Assembly: GCF_001277345.1 (NCBI RefSeq)
Contig: NZ_LIUT01000006.1
Location: 568,164-621,889 of the forward strand
From: Paenibacillus solani
GTDB taxonomy: Bacteria; Bacillota; Bacilli; Paenibacillales; Paenibacillaceae
Reading direction: 5' to 3'
Length of the DNA: 53,726 bases
Shown: positions 8,516 to 16,383 of the stretch, piece by piece
Layout of the letters: each line of letters starts with the position of its first letter
How positions within the stretch are numbered: the stretch's first letter is position 1
Notes under the pieces: generated by a model
What the model was told of the DNA's origin: nothing
The model's input: the letters and a program-made list of their open reading frames with translations, nothing else
Database searches by the model: none
Position numbers and translations under genes: made by a program

Positions 8516-10363
8516 ATGACCTACACACTCGGCTCGTATGCTCCTCCGCCTTCGGTATGGGAGGAACTCAAACAGGAACTAAAAGTCGTGGCGCCGGAGC
8601 TCGGTATTGACGATATCGGCTTTGCTTCCGCCGAGCCGTTCCAGTCACTGAAAGGAATTTTGCAGAATCATCGCAAACTGGGTTATGAATCGGGATTTGA
8701 AGAGCAGGACCTGGATAAGCGGGTTACTCCCGCTCTTCCCGGCACCGAGCCGAAGTCCCTGATCGCCATAGCGATAACGTACCACTCCAAGATGAACAAC
8801 CCGCCAAAATCCGAGCCTGGGAAATACAGGGGGATTATGGCGCGCTCTGCTTGGGGAAGAGATTATCACCATGTTCTTCGGGAGGCCATGGACCGCCTGG
8901 AGAATTACATCAAAGAGCGTGTGCCGGATGCGAAGCTGGAGAGCATGGTTGATACGGGGGCGCTTGTAGATCGCGCTGTTTCCGAGCGAGCTGGCATTGG
9001 CTTTAGCGCCAAGAACTGCGCCATTATCTCTCCCAAGTTCGGCTCCTGGATCTTCCTTGGCGAAATGGTAACCAATATTCCGTTTCCTCCGGACACACCG
9101 GTTACGGAAGACTGTGGGGAATGCACGAAATGTATTGATGCATGCCCAACCGGCGCCCTTGTCGGTCCCGGACAGCTGAACGCCCAGCGTTGTGTTTCTT
9201 TTCTGACCCAGACCAAAGGATTTCTGGACGAAGAAGCCATGCGCAAGATTGGCAACCGGCTGTACGGCTGTGACACCTGTCAGATTGTATGCCCTAAGAA
9301 TCGGGGCAAGAACTGGACTCATCAGGAGGATTTCAAGCCTGATCCCGAAAAAGCCAAGCCGCTGCTCCTGCCGATTCTGGATATGAGCAACCGTGAATTT
9401 AAGGAAGCGTTTGGAGATACATCGGCTGCTTGGCGCGGCCGAAAGCCGATTCAGCGCAACGCTGTAATCGCTCTTGGCAACTTTAAAGATATTTCAGCCG
9501 TACCGAAGCTGAGCGAGGTATTGCTGAAAGACCCGCGCCCGGAGCTGCGGGGAACCGCTGCATGGGCTCTGGGCCGTATTGGAGGCGAAGAAGCAATGAA
9601 CAACTTAGAGAAAAGCATGAAATCGGAAGGGGACTCCCGAGTACGAGATATGCTGCAGCAAGCCTTGAATAAATTGAAACCCGAAACCAAGGGGAATGAA
9701 GCCGGTGTGGAAGAGGATAATGCTGCCGGCACATCCCCAGCTATTGATCATTCGGGCTCCGCTAACGGAAATCAACCCGAGCAACAAAGTCCCGTCATTC
9801 ATGGAGTCGAGCCCATGGCCGTCCCTGAGGGCGGGCCTGAAATGTTATATTATGATGAACTTCTAACTCCCATTGGATCGCTGACGGTCTGCGCAACCGA
9901 GAAGGGGTTATGTCTTATTGAGTTTGGCAGCTTCTATGTTAAAGAGGCGGTCATCCAGCAATGGTCACGGACTTGGGCCGGTAACGGCGGTTACACACGG
10001 GATGAGGAAAGATTAGCCCCTGTGGTAACGCAGCTGAAACAGTACTTTTCTGGGGAGCTGGAGGAGTTTGACTTACCGCTGGATCTGCGCGGAACTTCGT
10101 TCCAATTGCAGGTATGGGAAGCGCTGAAATCGATCTCTTACGGAACGATGTGTTCTTATAAAGACGTGGCGGAATCCATCGGGCGCCCTAAAGCGGTACG
10201 TGCTGTAGGCGGTGCGAACAACAAGAATCCTGTTCCGGTCGTAGTACCTTGCCACCGTGTAATCGGTGCGGATGGAGCTTTGATTGGATATGGCGGCGGC
10301 CCAGAGATTAAACGTGCGTTGTTAACACTGGAAGGGGCCATGAACGACCGAAAAGGATCGTGA
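8516..10363 (+). CDS. queG: fusion: epoxyqueuosine reductase (QueG) + methylated-DNA-protein cysteine methyltransferase
   Basis: 615 residues in one open frame. Residues about 1-385 are QueG: the catalytic-Asp region DTGALVDRAVSERAGIGF, two ferredoxin-type clusters (CGECTKCIDACP and CDTCQIVCP) and HEAT-like repeats near 310-375; QueG makes the last step of queuosine in tRNA using cobalamin. Residues about 385-440 are an acidic Gly/Ser/Gln linker. Residues about 443-610 are an Ogt/MGMT domain with PCHRV, whose Cys579 accepts alkyl groups from O6-alkylguanine. In B. subtilis these activities are separate proteins. An internal ATG at 9841 preceded by GAGGGCGGG could also yield a free MGMT. Both halves look complete. 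Confidence 0.93.
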   Translation: MTYTLGSYAPPPSVWEELKQELKVVAPELGIDDIGFASAEPFQSLKGILQNHRKLGYESGFEEQDLDKRVTPALPGTEPKSLIAIAITYHSKMNNPPKSEPGKYRGIMARSAWGRDYHHVLREAMDRLENYIKERVPDAKLESMVDTGALVDRAVSERAGIGFSAKNCAIISPKFGSWIFLGEMVTNIPFPPDTPVTEDCGECTKCIDACPTGALVGPGQLNAQRCVSFLTQTKGFLDEEAMRKIGNRLYGCDTCQIVCPKNRGKNWTHQEDFKPDPEKAKPLLLPILDMSNREFKEAFGDTSAAWRGRKPIQRNAVIALGNFKDISAVPKLSEVLLKDPRPELRGTAAWALGRIGGEEAMNNLEKSMKSEGDSRVRDMLQQALNKLKPETKGNEAGVEEDNAAGTSPAIDHSGSANGNQPEQQSPVIHGVEPMAVPEGGPEMLYYDELLTPIGSLTVCATEKGLCLIEFGSFYVKEAVIQQWSRTWAGNGGYTRDEERLAPVVTQLKQYFSGELEEFDLPLDLRGTSFQLQVWEALKSISYGTMCSYKDVAESIGRPKAVRAVGGANNKNPVPVVVPCHRVIGADGALIGYGGGPEIKRALLTLEGAMNDRKGS

Positions 10364-10419
10364 GCCATCGAGGTATAATGATCTTAGCCTAAGCCTGCTA
10401 TGTCCGTCGTTATTTTCAT

Positions 10420-10448
10420 TTGCTGTGTTGAAAAGGACATGCTATGAT
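10420..10448 (+). promoter_or_regulatory. yneF promoter
   Basis: TTGCTG at 10420-10425, 17 nt, TATGAT at 10443-10448, about 55 nt before the yneF start. Confidence 0.5.
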
Positions 10449-10501
10449 AGGTTCGTATATGCGCCATTAATTGGTAGATATTAGTAGAGGGTGGTCAAGT
10501 G

Positions 10502-10738
10502 ATGGACATAGTCATTCCGATTATTACATTGATCGTGGGTCTGGTTGGCGGATTCTTCATCGGCGTATTCTATCTCCGCAAGCAGTTGGAGAAGATGCAG
10601 AATGATCCGCAAATGCTGCAAAAGATGGCAAAGCAAATGGGCTATAACATGAATGGCAAGCAGATGCAGCGCGCACAGCAAATGATGAAAAATCAGCCAA
10701 TGCCGGGTAAAGGGCAAGGACGCAAACGTAAATCATAA
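10502..10738 (+). CDS. yneF: YneF family small membrane protein (UPF0154)
   Basis: 78 residues from ATG 10502; GTG 10499 is an alternative one codon earlier. One N-terminal membrane helix (about residues 2-24, Gly-rich) is followed by a basic, Met/Gln-rich cytoplasmic tail with the QMGYNMNGKQMQRAQQMM stretch. This matches the UPF0154/YneF family, which is widespread in Bacillales and has no firmly assigned function. A GAGGGTGG ribosome binding site lies about 8 nt upstream. It has its own promoter and is followed by folE after about 110 nt. Confidence 0.9.
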   Translation: MDIVIPIITLIVGLVGGFFIGVFYLRKQLEKMQNDPQMLQKMAKQMGYNMNGKQMQRAQQMMKNQPMPGKGQGRKRKS

Positions 10739-10850
10739 TGCAAGAAGGCCCACTCTCGTCCAACTTGAATGGCGGAGGGGCATTTCTATTTAAAAGACCG
10801 CTAACAGCGGCTATAAGTGCTGGTTATTGGGATTAAAAGGGGGATGTATG

Positions 10851-11444
10851 ATGTCAGGCGTTAAAGATTATGTGAATCTTCTAGTAGGCGAGAACCGGGA
10901 ACAGATCGAATACCATGTAGAGCAAATTTTGAAGTTGATCGGTGAAGATCCCGATCGGGAGGGTCTAATTGAGACACCGGCTCGCGTAACCCGCATGTAT
11001 GAGGAGATTTTTGCAGGATATGCGGTCGATCCCAAGGATGTTCTTGGGGTAACCTTTGACGAGAATCACGAGGAACTGGTTATCGTGAAGGATATCGTGT
11101 ACTACAGCTTGTGTGAGCATCATATGGCTCCGTTCTTTGGCAAGGTCCATATCGGTTATGTCCCAAGCGGTAAAATCGCAGGACTCAGCAAGTTGGCGCG
11201 TCTCGTAGAGGCAGTTAGCCGCCGTCTTCAGGTGCAGGAGCGTATCACCTCGCAAATTGCTAATATTATTGTGGATGCGCTGGAGCCAAACGGCGTGATG
11301 GTTGTTGTGGAGGGCGAGCATCTGTGCATGTGTTCCCGCGGTGTCAAAAAACCGGGCAGCAAGACGGTGACATCTGCTGTACGCGGCTCTTTCCAGACCG
11401 ATTCTGCGCAGCGTGCCGAGTTTTTATCCTTGATTAAAGACTAA
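10851..11444 (+). CDS. folE: GTP cyclohydrolase I
   Basis: Opens GTP to 7,8-dihydroneopterin triphosphate, the first step of tetrahydrofolate synthesis; it can also feed queuosine synthesis, and queG lies upstream. 197 residues from ATG 10851 (ATG 10848 also possible), matching the family. The zinc-site and active-site segments are present: CEHHMAPFFGKVHIGYVP, then EGEHLCMCSRGV with the second Cys ligand. AAAAGGGGG lies about 8 nt upstream. A strong bidirectional terminator follows. Confidence 0.96.
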   Translation: MSGVKDYVNLLVGENREQIEYHVEQILKLIGEDPDREGLIETPARVTRMYEEIFAGYAVDPKDVLGVTFDENHEELVIVKDIVYYSLCEHHMAPFFGKVHIGYVPSGKIAGLSKLARLVEAVSRRLQVQERITSQIANIIVDALEPNGVMVVVEGEHLCMCSRGVKKPGSKTVTSAVRGSFQTDSAQRAEFLSLIKD

Positions 11445-11454
11445 GATTATTATG

Positions 11455-11490
11455 AAAAGGCTTCGCCTCTTTGCAGGCGAAGCCTTTTTT
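11455..11490. terminator. bidirectional terminator between folE and the WXG gene
   Basis: AAAAGGCTTCGCCT and AGGCGAAGCCTTTTTT form a perfect stem with a 6-nt loop. T-runs are present on both strands, so it can end folE (plus) and the lipase cassette (minus). Confidence 0.9.
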
Positions 11491-11544
11491 GTGTTCCCCC
11501 ATGAATAGGACATTATAGGAGGTTGAACTTTGGAGCCATGATCT

Positions 11545-11817
11545 TCAAGAAGCGCCATCTACCTGTTTCATGTAGTGAACATACTGAATAAGAGCATTTT
11601 TTTGTTCTTCAATCTCACGGATACGACGAGCCGTCTCCATGAAGAAGGCTTCAACCTGCTCCCGCAATACATTGGCGGATTGTCCCTTCCAGTCTTGCAG
11701 ACAAGCGTACAGGACCCTGGCCTCCCGTTCATCGGCTTGAATGGCTGCAAGCAGACCTGACAGCTCACGTTCTGCTTGAAGCAAATCATCGAGCTCCAGC
11801 AGTATCTCTTGACTCAT
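11545..11817 (-). CDS. small WXG-type helical protein, likely type VII secretion partner
   Basis: 90 residues, almost entirely alpha-helical by composition, with a Trp-Lys-Gly (WKG) turn at residues 43-45 between two amphipathic helices: the WXG100-like hairpin design of EsxA-type and YwqI/DUF5344-like proteins. It is the last gene of a three-gene minus-strand cassette, 32 nt after the lipase gene and behind GGGAGGG. I infer that it pairs with the C-terminal helical domain of the lipase to present it to the type VII (Ess/Yuk) secretion machine, which is not in this window. Confidence 0.7.
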   Translation of the reverse strand: MSQEILLELDDLLQAERELSGLLAAIQADEREARVLYACLQDWKGQSANVLREQVEAFFMETARRIREIEEQKNALIQYVHYMKQVDGAS

Positions 11818-11849
11818 CTCTTTCCCTCCCGGTGGTTGATCACAGTTGG

Positions 11850-13109
11850 TTACCCGCTTTGATCTGTTCGTTCGAACAGATCAGCCTTGGATTGAATGTA
11901 CTGAACGATGCCCGTCGTGTGCTCCAGATGCCATTGACTCATGGACATGATAGAGGTATCCAGCTGCTGGACTAGCGGCTGCAGACGTCTGCTATGGCTG
12001 GAGTACATATACTTGGAGAGTCGCTGCCGAATTCCTTGTATTTCAGCAGCGTTGCGGTGGGCATTCGCCCTCCATCTCTCAGCCACGCTGCGCAGCTCGG
12101 CCGGGGTCACCTGAATGGTTCCTGAAGGGCCCCCTGAGAGACTGATTGCGGCCCCAAGCGAGGCGCCTAAAGCTAAGCCCATCTGGCTCAAAGCCCCACC
12201 AAGGCCAAATAAGAGATCGCCGTGGGCAGGGATTCTGGGAGAATCCACGGCTTTGTCCGAGGCACCGTCATATAGTGGATTGGAAATGTAACCATCCTCA
12301 AATTTATAACGGTCAAGCTGATGATAATTGGGCCCGCCCAGTGTATTATCGATTTTTTCTTTTAAACTAAGCCCGTCGTTGGCATCTTTATAATTGGAGT
12401 CTATGTAATAAGTAGAGCCGACGTGACCGTTGTAACCACCGAATGTGCCACTGGCAATAATATCACCTGGGTGAGCAAAGTTAATGATCTGGGAGTCAAA
12501 CTCTCCATTCTCGGCTTTTCGTCTAACCTCTGGTGATAGGCTTCCGATCACGGAAGGAGCGCTGAAAGTAACGGCTGTCATACCTGTATAAGCAGCAGCA
12601 TACTGTGCATTGGCTCCACCTAGTGAGTGACCGGTAAGTGAAAAATTTAAATCTTTATATTTTTCCTGCATTTCTTTGGCGTAGTCTTCAGCTTGGTACA
12701 TTTGATTTGTCCCTACAAAATCCAAGTTTTTATCAAGCTTTCTCGAAGTTTCACCGAGCCAATCATTGACTGTTGTAATTCCAACGGCATCTTCAAATTT
12801 GGTGAGATGTTCATCAAAAGGTCGTTTAATCTCTGTTTTCCTTTTGAGTTCCTCAATACCAATTCCAACATCACTTACATAATCAGGCAGGGATGCTGAT
12901 AATTCTGCATCTCCCTCTGTCCCTCTGTATGCAATAACGGCTTCCCCTGTATCCCGATTGACAAAGGTGACAGCATCAAATCCGGACACTTTATAGCTTC
13001 TGGTATCTTCTAGAACCTCCCACTGTGGAAGATCCTCAATCTGTGTATCTGCTTTCAAATCTTTGTAGGCTAATCTGGATAAAGTGTTATATGTTTCATC
13101 ATCAACCAT
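11850..13109 (-). CDS. class-3 lipase with C-terminal WXG/LXG-like domain (putative T7SS effector)
   Basis: 419 residues. Residues about 1-290 form a lipase-3-like alpha/beta hydrolase: nucleophile Ser162 in LTGHSLGGANAQ, a candidate Asp in FAHPGDIIASG (about 215) and a candidate His near residue 263. A Gly/Ala-rich linker (about 298-331) leads to a helical domain (334-416) that opens with TPAELRSVAERW and ends with a Phe-x-x-Thr-Asp tail, as in WXG100-like proteins. No signal peptide is present. Enzyme first and targeting domain last is the reverse of usual LXG toxins and is the order known for Staphylococcus aureus TslA. GGAGG precedes the start. It sits between a lipoprotein gene and a small WXG gene. 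Confidence 0.82.
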   Translation of the reverse strand: MVDDETYNTLSRLAYKDLKADTQIEDLPQWEVLEDTRSYKVSGFDAVTFVNRDTGEAVIAYRGTEGDAELSASLPDYVSDVGIGIEELKRKTEIKRPFDEHLTKFEDAVGITTVNDWLGETSRKLDKNLDFVGTNQMYQAEDYAKEMQEKYKDLNFSLTGHSLGGANAQYAAAYTGMTAVTFSAPSVIGSLSPEVRRKAENGEFDSQIINFAHPGDIIASGTFGGYNGHVGSTYYIDSNYKDANDGLSLKEKIDNTLGGPNYHQLDRYKFEDGYISNPLYDGASDKAVDSPRIPAHGDLLFGLGGALSQMGLALGASLGAAISLSGGPSGTIQVTPAELRSVAERWRANAHRNAAEIQGIRQRLSKYMYSSHSRRLQPLVQQLDTSIMSMSQWHLEHTTGIVQYIQSKADLFERTDQSG

Positions 13110-13136
13110 GATGGGACCTCCATAAAGAATAATTAA

Positions 13137-13523
13137 TTAGTTCTGCTCCTTGGCTTGAATGACTTCCTTCAATTCCGGGCTCATGACAAAGTTCTTGGTT
13201 TGAAGGGTTTTATAGTTTACTGAAATATTAAAGGTTTGATCTTTATGCCCGATGACGTATCCTTCAACATCAATCTCGTCTGCGACATAGGTTGGCAATT
13301 TCTTTTGGTTGGTTACCTCGACATCAAGATCATACTTTTCCTTGAAGAACTGAATGGCAGTCTCTTTGGCTTGGCTCATTAGTTTATCGTCATTATTTGT
13401 TATATCTTCCGTGATGTCTGAGTTATTAGTTTTATTTGAATTCATGTTTTGACATCCTCCTAGGATAAATGGGATTAACAAGAAGCATATGAACAGTTTT
13501 TTCCATCCTAAACGATTACCCAT
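13137..13523 (-). CDS. lipoprotein, candidate immunity or accessory protein for the lipase
   Basis: 128 residues from ATG 13523 (AGGGGA upstream; an ATG 24 nt earlier lacks a good site). The N-terminus has Lys residues, a hydrophobic core and the lipobox LGGC with Cys24 as lipidation site, so the protein is anchored on the outside of the membrane. The mature part starts with an Asn/Asp/Thr-rich spacer followed by a small alpha-beta domain. I do not recognise the family firmly. It is first in the cassette, 27 nt before the lipase. A surface lipoprotein beside a secreted phospholipase suits protection against self-damage, but that is inference. Confidence 0.75.
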   Translation of the reverse strand: MGNRLGWKKLFICFLLIPFILGGCQNMNSNKTNNSDITEDITNNDDKLMSQAKETAIQFFKEKYDLDVEVTNQKKLPTYVADEIDVEGYVIGHKDQTFNISVNYKTLQTKNFVMSPELKEVIQAKEQN

Positions 13524-13708
13524 AACAATTTCAGTCCCCTCGTGCATCTCATTTATTCATTAATTAAGTCTTTAAACTTCATATGTACCGTCACATCATA
13601 ATCCAGTATATGGGTTGATTCAACCGGATAAATAACCATATATCTGGTAAAAAAGACCTAATGATTAGATGGGACTGCTCTTGGTTTAACTCCCTGGAGA
13701 TGATGATG

Positions 13709-13745
13709 AGCCCTCCCTAAACTTCATAAATGAAGAAAGGAGGGC
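13709..13745. terminator. large inverted repeat 3' of the fused SOD gene
   Basis: GAGCCCTCC and GGAGGGCTC flank an inner CTTCAT/ATGAAG pair. There is no T-run on the minus strand, so if it ends the SOD transcript it is a non-classical terminator. The rest of 13524-13804 shows no gene. Confidence 0.5.
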
Positions 13746-13804
13746 TCAAGGTTGTGTACCCAGTATTAACCAGTTTGAAGCAGTCTGGCCGAAAACTTTA
13801 AGCC

Positions 13805-14989
13805 TTAAAAAGGTTTCCATTTCAGTTTGCTGGCATGTTTGAAGCGTTCAGTGACCTCCGGCCAGTAAACTACCTTCCACCAATCATTGATGTAGTCCTT
13901 GCGTTTATTCTGATGTTTGAGGTAGTAGGCATGCTCCCACACATCTAAAGCAAGCAGAGGGACGACATCCCATTGTGAGAGGTCCTGATGTTTCTCAGCC
14001 TGCAAAATTTCAAGACGATGGCTGCGCGGACTCCAGACGAGGATTGCCCAGCCGCCGCCTTCTACTTTGTCTGCTGCTTCGGTAAAATGCTTCTTGAATC
14101 GGTCAAAGCCACCGAAGTCCTGTTTGATCTGCTGGGCAAGCTCCCCTCCGGGTTGACCGCCGCCCTGCGGGTTCATAATGAACCAGAAGATTGTATGCAG
14201 ATAATGACCGGCACCGTGAAAAGCCAGCTCCCGTTCCCAATGTTTGACCAGCTCGAAATCACCACTTTTTCTGGCCTCATCCAGTTTCTTTTCCGCCTTG
14301 TTCAAACCGTCAACGTAGCTTTGGTGGTGGATGTCATGGTGAATTCGCATCGTCTTCTCATCAATATGCGGCTCCAGCGCGTTATAAGCGTAAGGCAGTG
14401 GAGGGAGGCGGTGTCCACCAATCGGAACGGTTGCTGTACCTGAGTCAGCCATATCTTGAATGGACCGTTCAGGATTAGGAGCAGGGGGAAGTAGGGAAGA
14501 AGCCTCCTGAAATGTCATGGGCTGTACTTGTGCCGGCATATCCAGATCCATGAATCTTTCTAGCGCTCCGGTGGCATTGAGAGTCTCCAGCGCGTTCAGA
14601 AAATACTCTGATTCCCGGATCACATGAAGTAGGATCGTACTAGCAAGAGGTGCTTTTTGAACAGATTCACTGTGTTCCTTCATTCCGTGCAGTTGGCGGA
14701 TAAACTCTCTGGATTGTTCACAGGCAGCGCGCAACACCTGCTCGATCTGGGCAAGCATCTGAGGTGAAGGAGGGGCCGTTTGGCCGAGGATATACCGCAG
14801 AAGTTCGTCTGCTGCTTGTTCCGTGTCAGAGAATACCGCCGCCCATTGATCCAGCATCTTAACATAGACTGGCTCCAGGTCAGGCACTATTGCCTTGATG
14901 AGTACCGTGTGCTTCCTTTCCTGATGCTTCCAATAGCGGATTTCCTCCAATAATCGTACGGGGAGCTTCGCTCCATAAATAAATAACAT
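13805..14989 (-). CDS. Fe/Mn superoxide dismutase with DUF2935-like N-terminal domain
   Basis: 394 residues from ATG 14989, chosen because GGAGG lies 7 nt upstream; the frame opens further up but without a good site. Residues about 1-150 are helical, opening with an EIRYWKHQERKH segment like the DUF2935 metal-binding helical family. Residues about 195-390 are a full SOD: HHDIHH, GAGHYLHTIFW, and LDVWEHAYYLKHQNKR supply the four ligands. It resembles extended SodF proteins of Bacillus. The N-terminal domain may bind metal or position the enzyme; this is inference. SOD activity is likely but not certain, because the residues around the second His differ from sodA. Confidence 0.85.
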   Translation of the reverse strand: MLFIYGAKLPVRLLEEIRYWKHQERKHTVLIKAIVPDLEPVYVKMLDQWAAVFSDTEQAADELLRYILGQTAPPSPQMLAQIEQVLRAACEQSREFIRQLHGMKEHSESVQKAPLASTILLHVIRESEYFLNALETLNATGALERFMDLDMPAQVQPMTFQEASSLLPPAPNPERSIQDMADSGTATVPIGGHRLPPLPYAYNALEPHIDEKTMRIHHDIHHQSYVDGLNKAEKKLDEARKSGDFELVKHWERELAFHGAGHYLHTIFWFIMNPQGGGQPGGELAQQIKQDFGGFDRFKKHFTEAADKVEGGGWAILVWSPRSHRLEILQAEKHQDLSQWDVVPLLALDVWEHAYYLKHQNKRKDYINDWWKVVYWPEVTERFKHASKLKWKPF

Positions 14990-15069
14990 GTCCGTTCCCT
15001 CCAGTATCAGGTTCGCTAAACCCACTATATTCATTTTGTGGCCTGTATTATGAAGCATAAGCATAAAAA

Positions 15070-15112
15070 CGAAAAATCCCCTCTGCACGAGGCAGTAGGG
15101 GAGATCAAGATA
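15070..15112 (-). terminator. terminator of the YqkD-like gene
   Basis: Read on the minus strand, CCCCTACTGC and GCAGAGGGG form a stem followed by ATTTTTCGTTTTT. It lies about 65 nt after the hydrolase stop codon and upstream of the SOD fusion gene. Confidence 0.8.
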
Positions 15113-15175
15113 TAGATGTATACAGAGAGAGGCGTTCTTGTAACTTATCATTCAATAATGTCAGGACTTAAGGAT

Positions 15176-16162
15176 TCAATCAGGCGTCTCAAGCTTGTCA
15201 AGAAAGGCGGAGACTCTGCGTAAATATTCTCTTGGATGTTCACGGAAGATAAGCTCGTGGTGCGCATTCTCCACAATCCAGGAATCCGAATCAGGATGTG
15301 TCTGGTTAGAAGCGATCCTTTCAGCAATTGGGTAAGGAGCTTTATCATCTTTCGTTCCGTGAATGAACAAGGTCGGGAAAGGATAGTCCTCGCTCTTCAC
15401 CTCATTATAAGGGATCTGATCCAGGCTGGTACCATTCAGTACCGGGAAGAGCAGCTCCAGAATTTCTAGAGACGGATGACGCGGCAAATCAATCTGGTTG
15501 TGAATATTGTGGTAAAGTGTGTCAGGCTCCAGCAAAAATGCACTATCCAGGATCATCGCATCCACATCCTTCGTTTCAAGACCAGCCTGCAGTGCCGTAC
15601 CGGCTCCCATGGAGAAGCCCCATACGACGATTTGCTTGGCACCACGCTGCTTTACATGTTGAATGGCTCCGAGAAGCTGGCGCTTCTCTTCCTTGCCTCC
15701 AGTGGCCACTTCCTTGCTCGTCTGGGAAGCAAAGCCATAATCAAACATCAGTACATTAAAATTCATATTGTGCGCGTAATGGGCGATATCGTACATCGGA
15801 ATCCAGGTTTCTTCCCGATTCGCACCGTAACCATGGCTAAGCACGATCGTTTTGGAAGAGTTCTCGGCTGGTATATACCAACCATTGATATTTCGTTTCC
15901 CATCAATTGAGTGGAAGGTGACGGACTCGTAATCCATATCCTTCGCAAGCTTGGGATTGGAATAGAGGGGAGCGACCGTCGGATTTGACAATACCCATGC
16001 AATATAGGCATGAAGCGCGATAAAACAAAAGATGAGGAAAAAAACGACGGATAATAATAAGGCTAATATTATATGTTTAAAACGAACCAAGCGGGTCGAC
16101 AGCTCAGCGGGCGCATCATTCGATGGGGAGAGTGGGGCATTACTACCAGTTGCTGTGCTCAT
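15176..16162 (-). CDS. membrane-anchored alpha/beta hydrolase, YqkD-like
   Basis: 328 residues. One membrane helix (about residues 29-56) anchors an alpha/beta hydrolase domain. The oxyanion region is SHGYGANREE, the nucleophile elbow VWGFSMGAG with Ser184, and acid and base residues are likely in FIHGTKDDKAPYP and VENAHHELIF. B. subtilis YqkD has the same plan; the natural substrate is unknown. AAGGAGGGG precedes the ATG. It is a single-gene unit ended by the terminator at 15070-15112, divergent from the IclR gene. Confidence 0.88.
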   Translation of the reverse strand: MSTATGSNAPLSPSNDAPAELSTRLVRFKHIILALLLSVVFFLIFCFIALHAYIAWVLSNPTVAPLYSNPKLAKDMDYESVTFHSIDGKRNINGWYIPAENSSKTIVLSHGYGANREETWIPMYDIAHYAHNMNFNVLMFDYGFASQTSKEVATGGKEEKRQLLGAIQHVKQRGAKQIVVWGFSMGAGTALQAGLETKDVDAMILDSAFLLEPDTLYHNIHNQIDLPRHPSLEILELLFPVLNGTSLDQIPYNEVKSEDYPFPTLFIHGTKDDKAPYPIAERIASNQTHPDSDSWIVENAHHELIFREHPREYLRRVSAFLDKLETPD

Positions 16163-16305
16163 AAGTGGCCCCTCCTTACCATAGAGTTTGGATATTTTTC
16201 GTCAAAACGAAAATCTGAAATTATAATCATCGTATGCCCGGATTCCTGTAAAGTCAATGCAAATCCATAGATTGTAAGACAACTGTAAAGTAGCTATCCG
16301 AGTGG

Positions 16306-16334
16306 TTTACATTTGATCAAAATTTTCATATAAT
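16306..16334 (+). promoter_or_regulatory. promoter of the IclR regulator
   Basis: TTTACA at 16306-16311, 17 nt, perfect TATAAT at 16329-16334. Transcription should start near 16341, just before the palindrome at 16347-16363. Confidence 0.7.
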
Positions 16335-16346
16335 TTTTATAACCAA

Positions 16347-16363
16347 GTTTCATAGAATGAAAC
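16347..16363. promoter_or_regulatory. palindromic operator candidate, IclR gene
   Basis: GTTTCA-TAGAA-TGAAAC, a 17-bp perfect inverted repeat (N5 spacer) directly after the predicted transcription start. The same half-sites and spacing recur upstream of aconitase at 20420-20436. TGAAAC/GTTTCA half-sites are typical of IclR-family regulators such as KdgR. Confidence 0.65.
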
Positions 16364-16383
16364 GCGAGAGGGGCAGGAAGAGG

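Noticed and set aside
11564..11582. GTTTCA-N5-TGAACA resembling the IclR-type palindrome
   Set aside because: Only one half-site is perfect and it lies at the 3' end of the small WXG coding sequence, where codons explain it; no promoter nearby.
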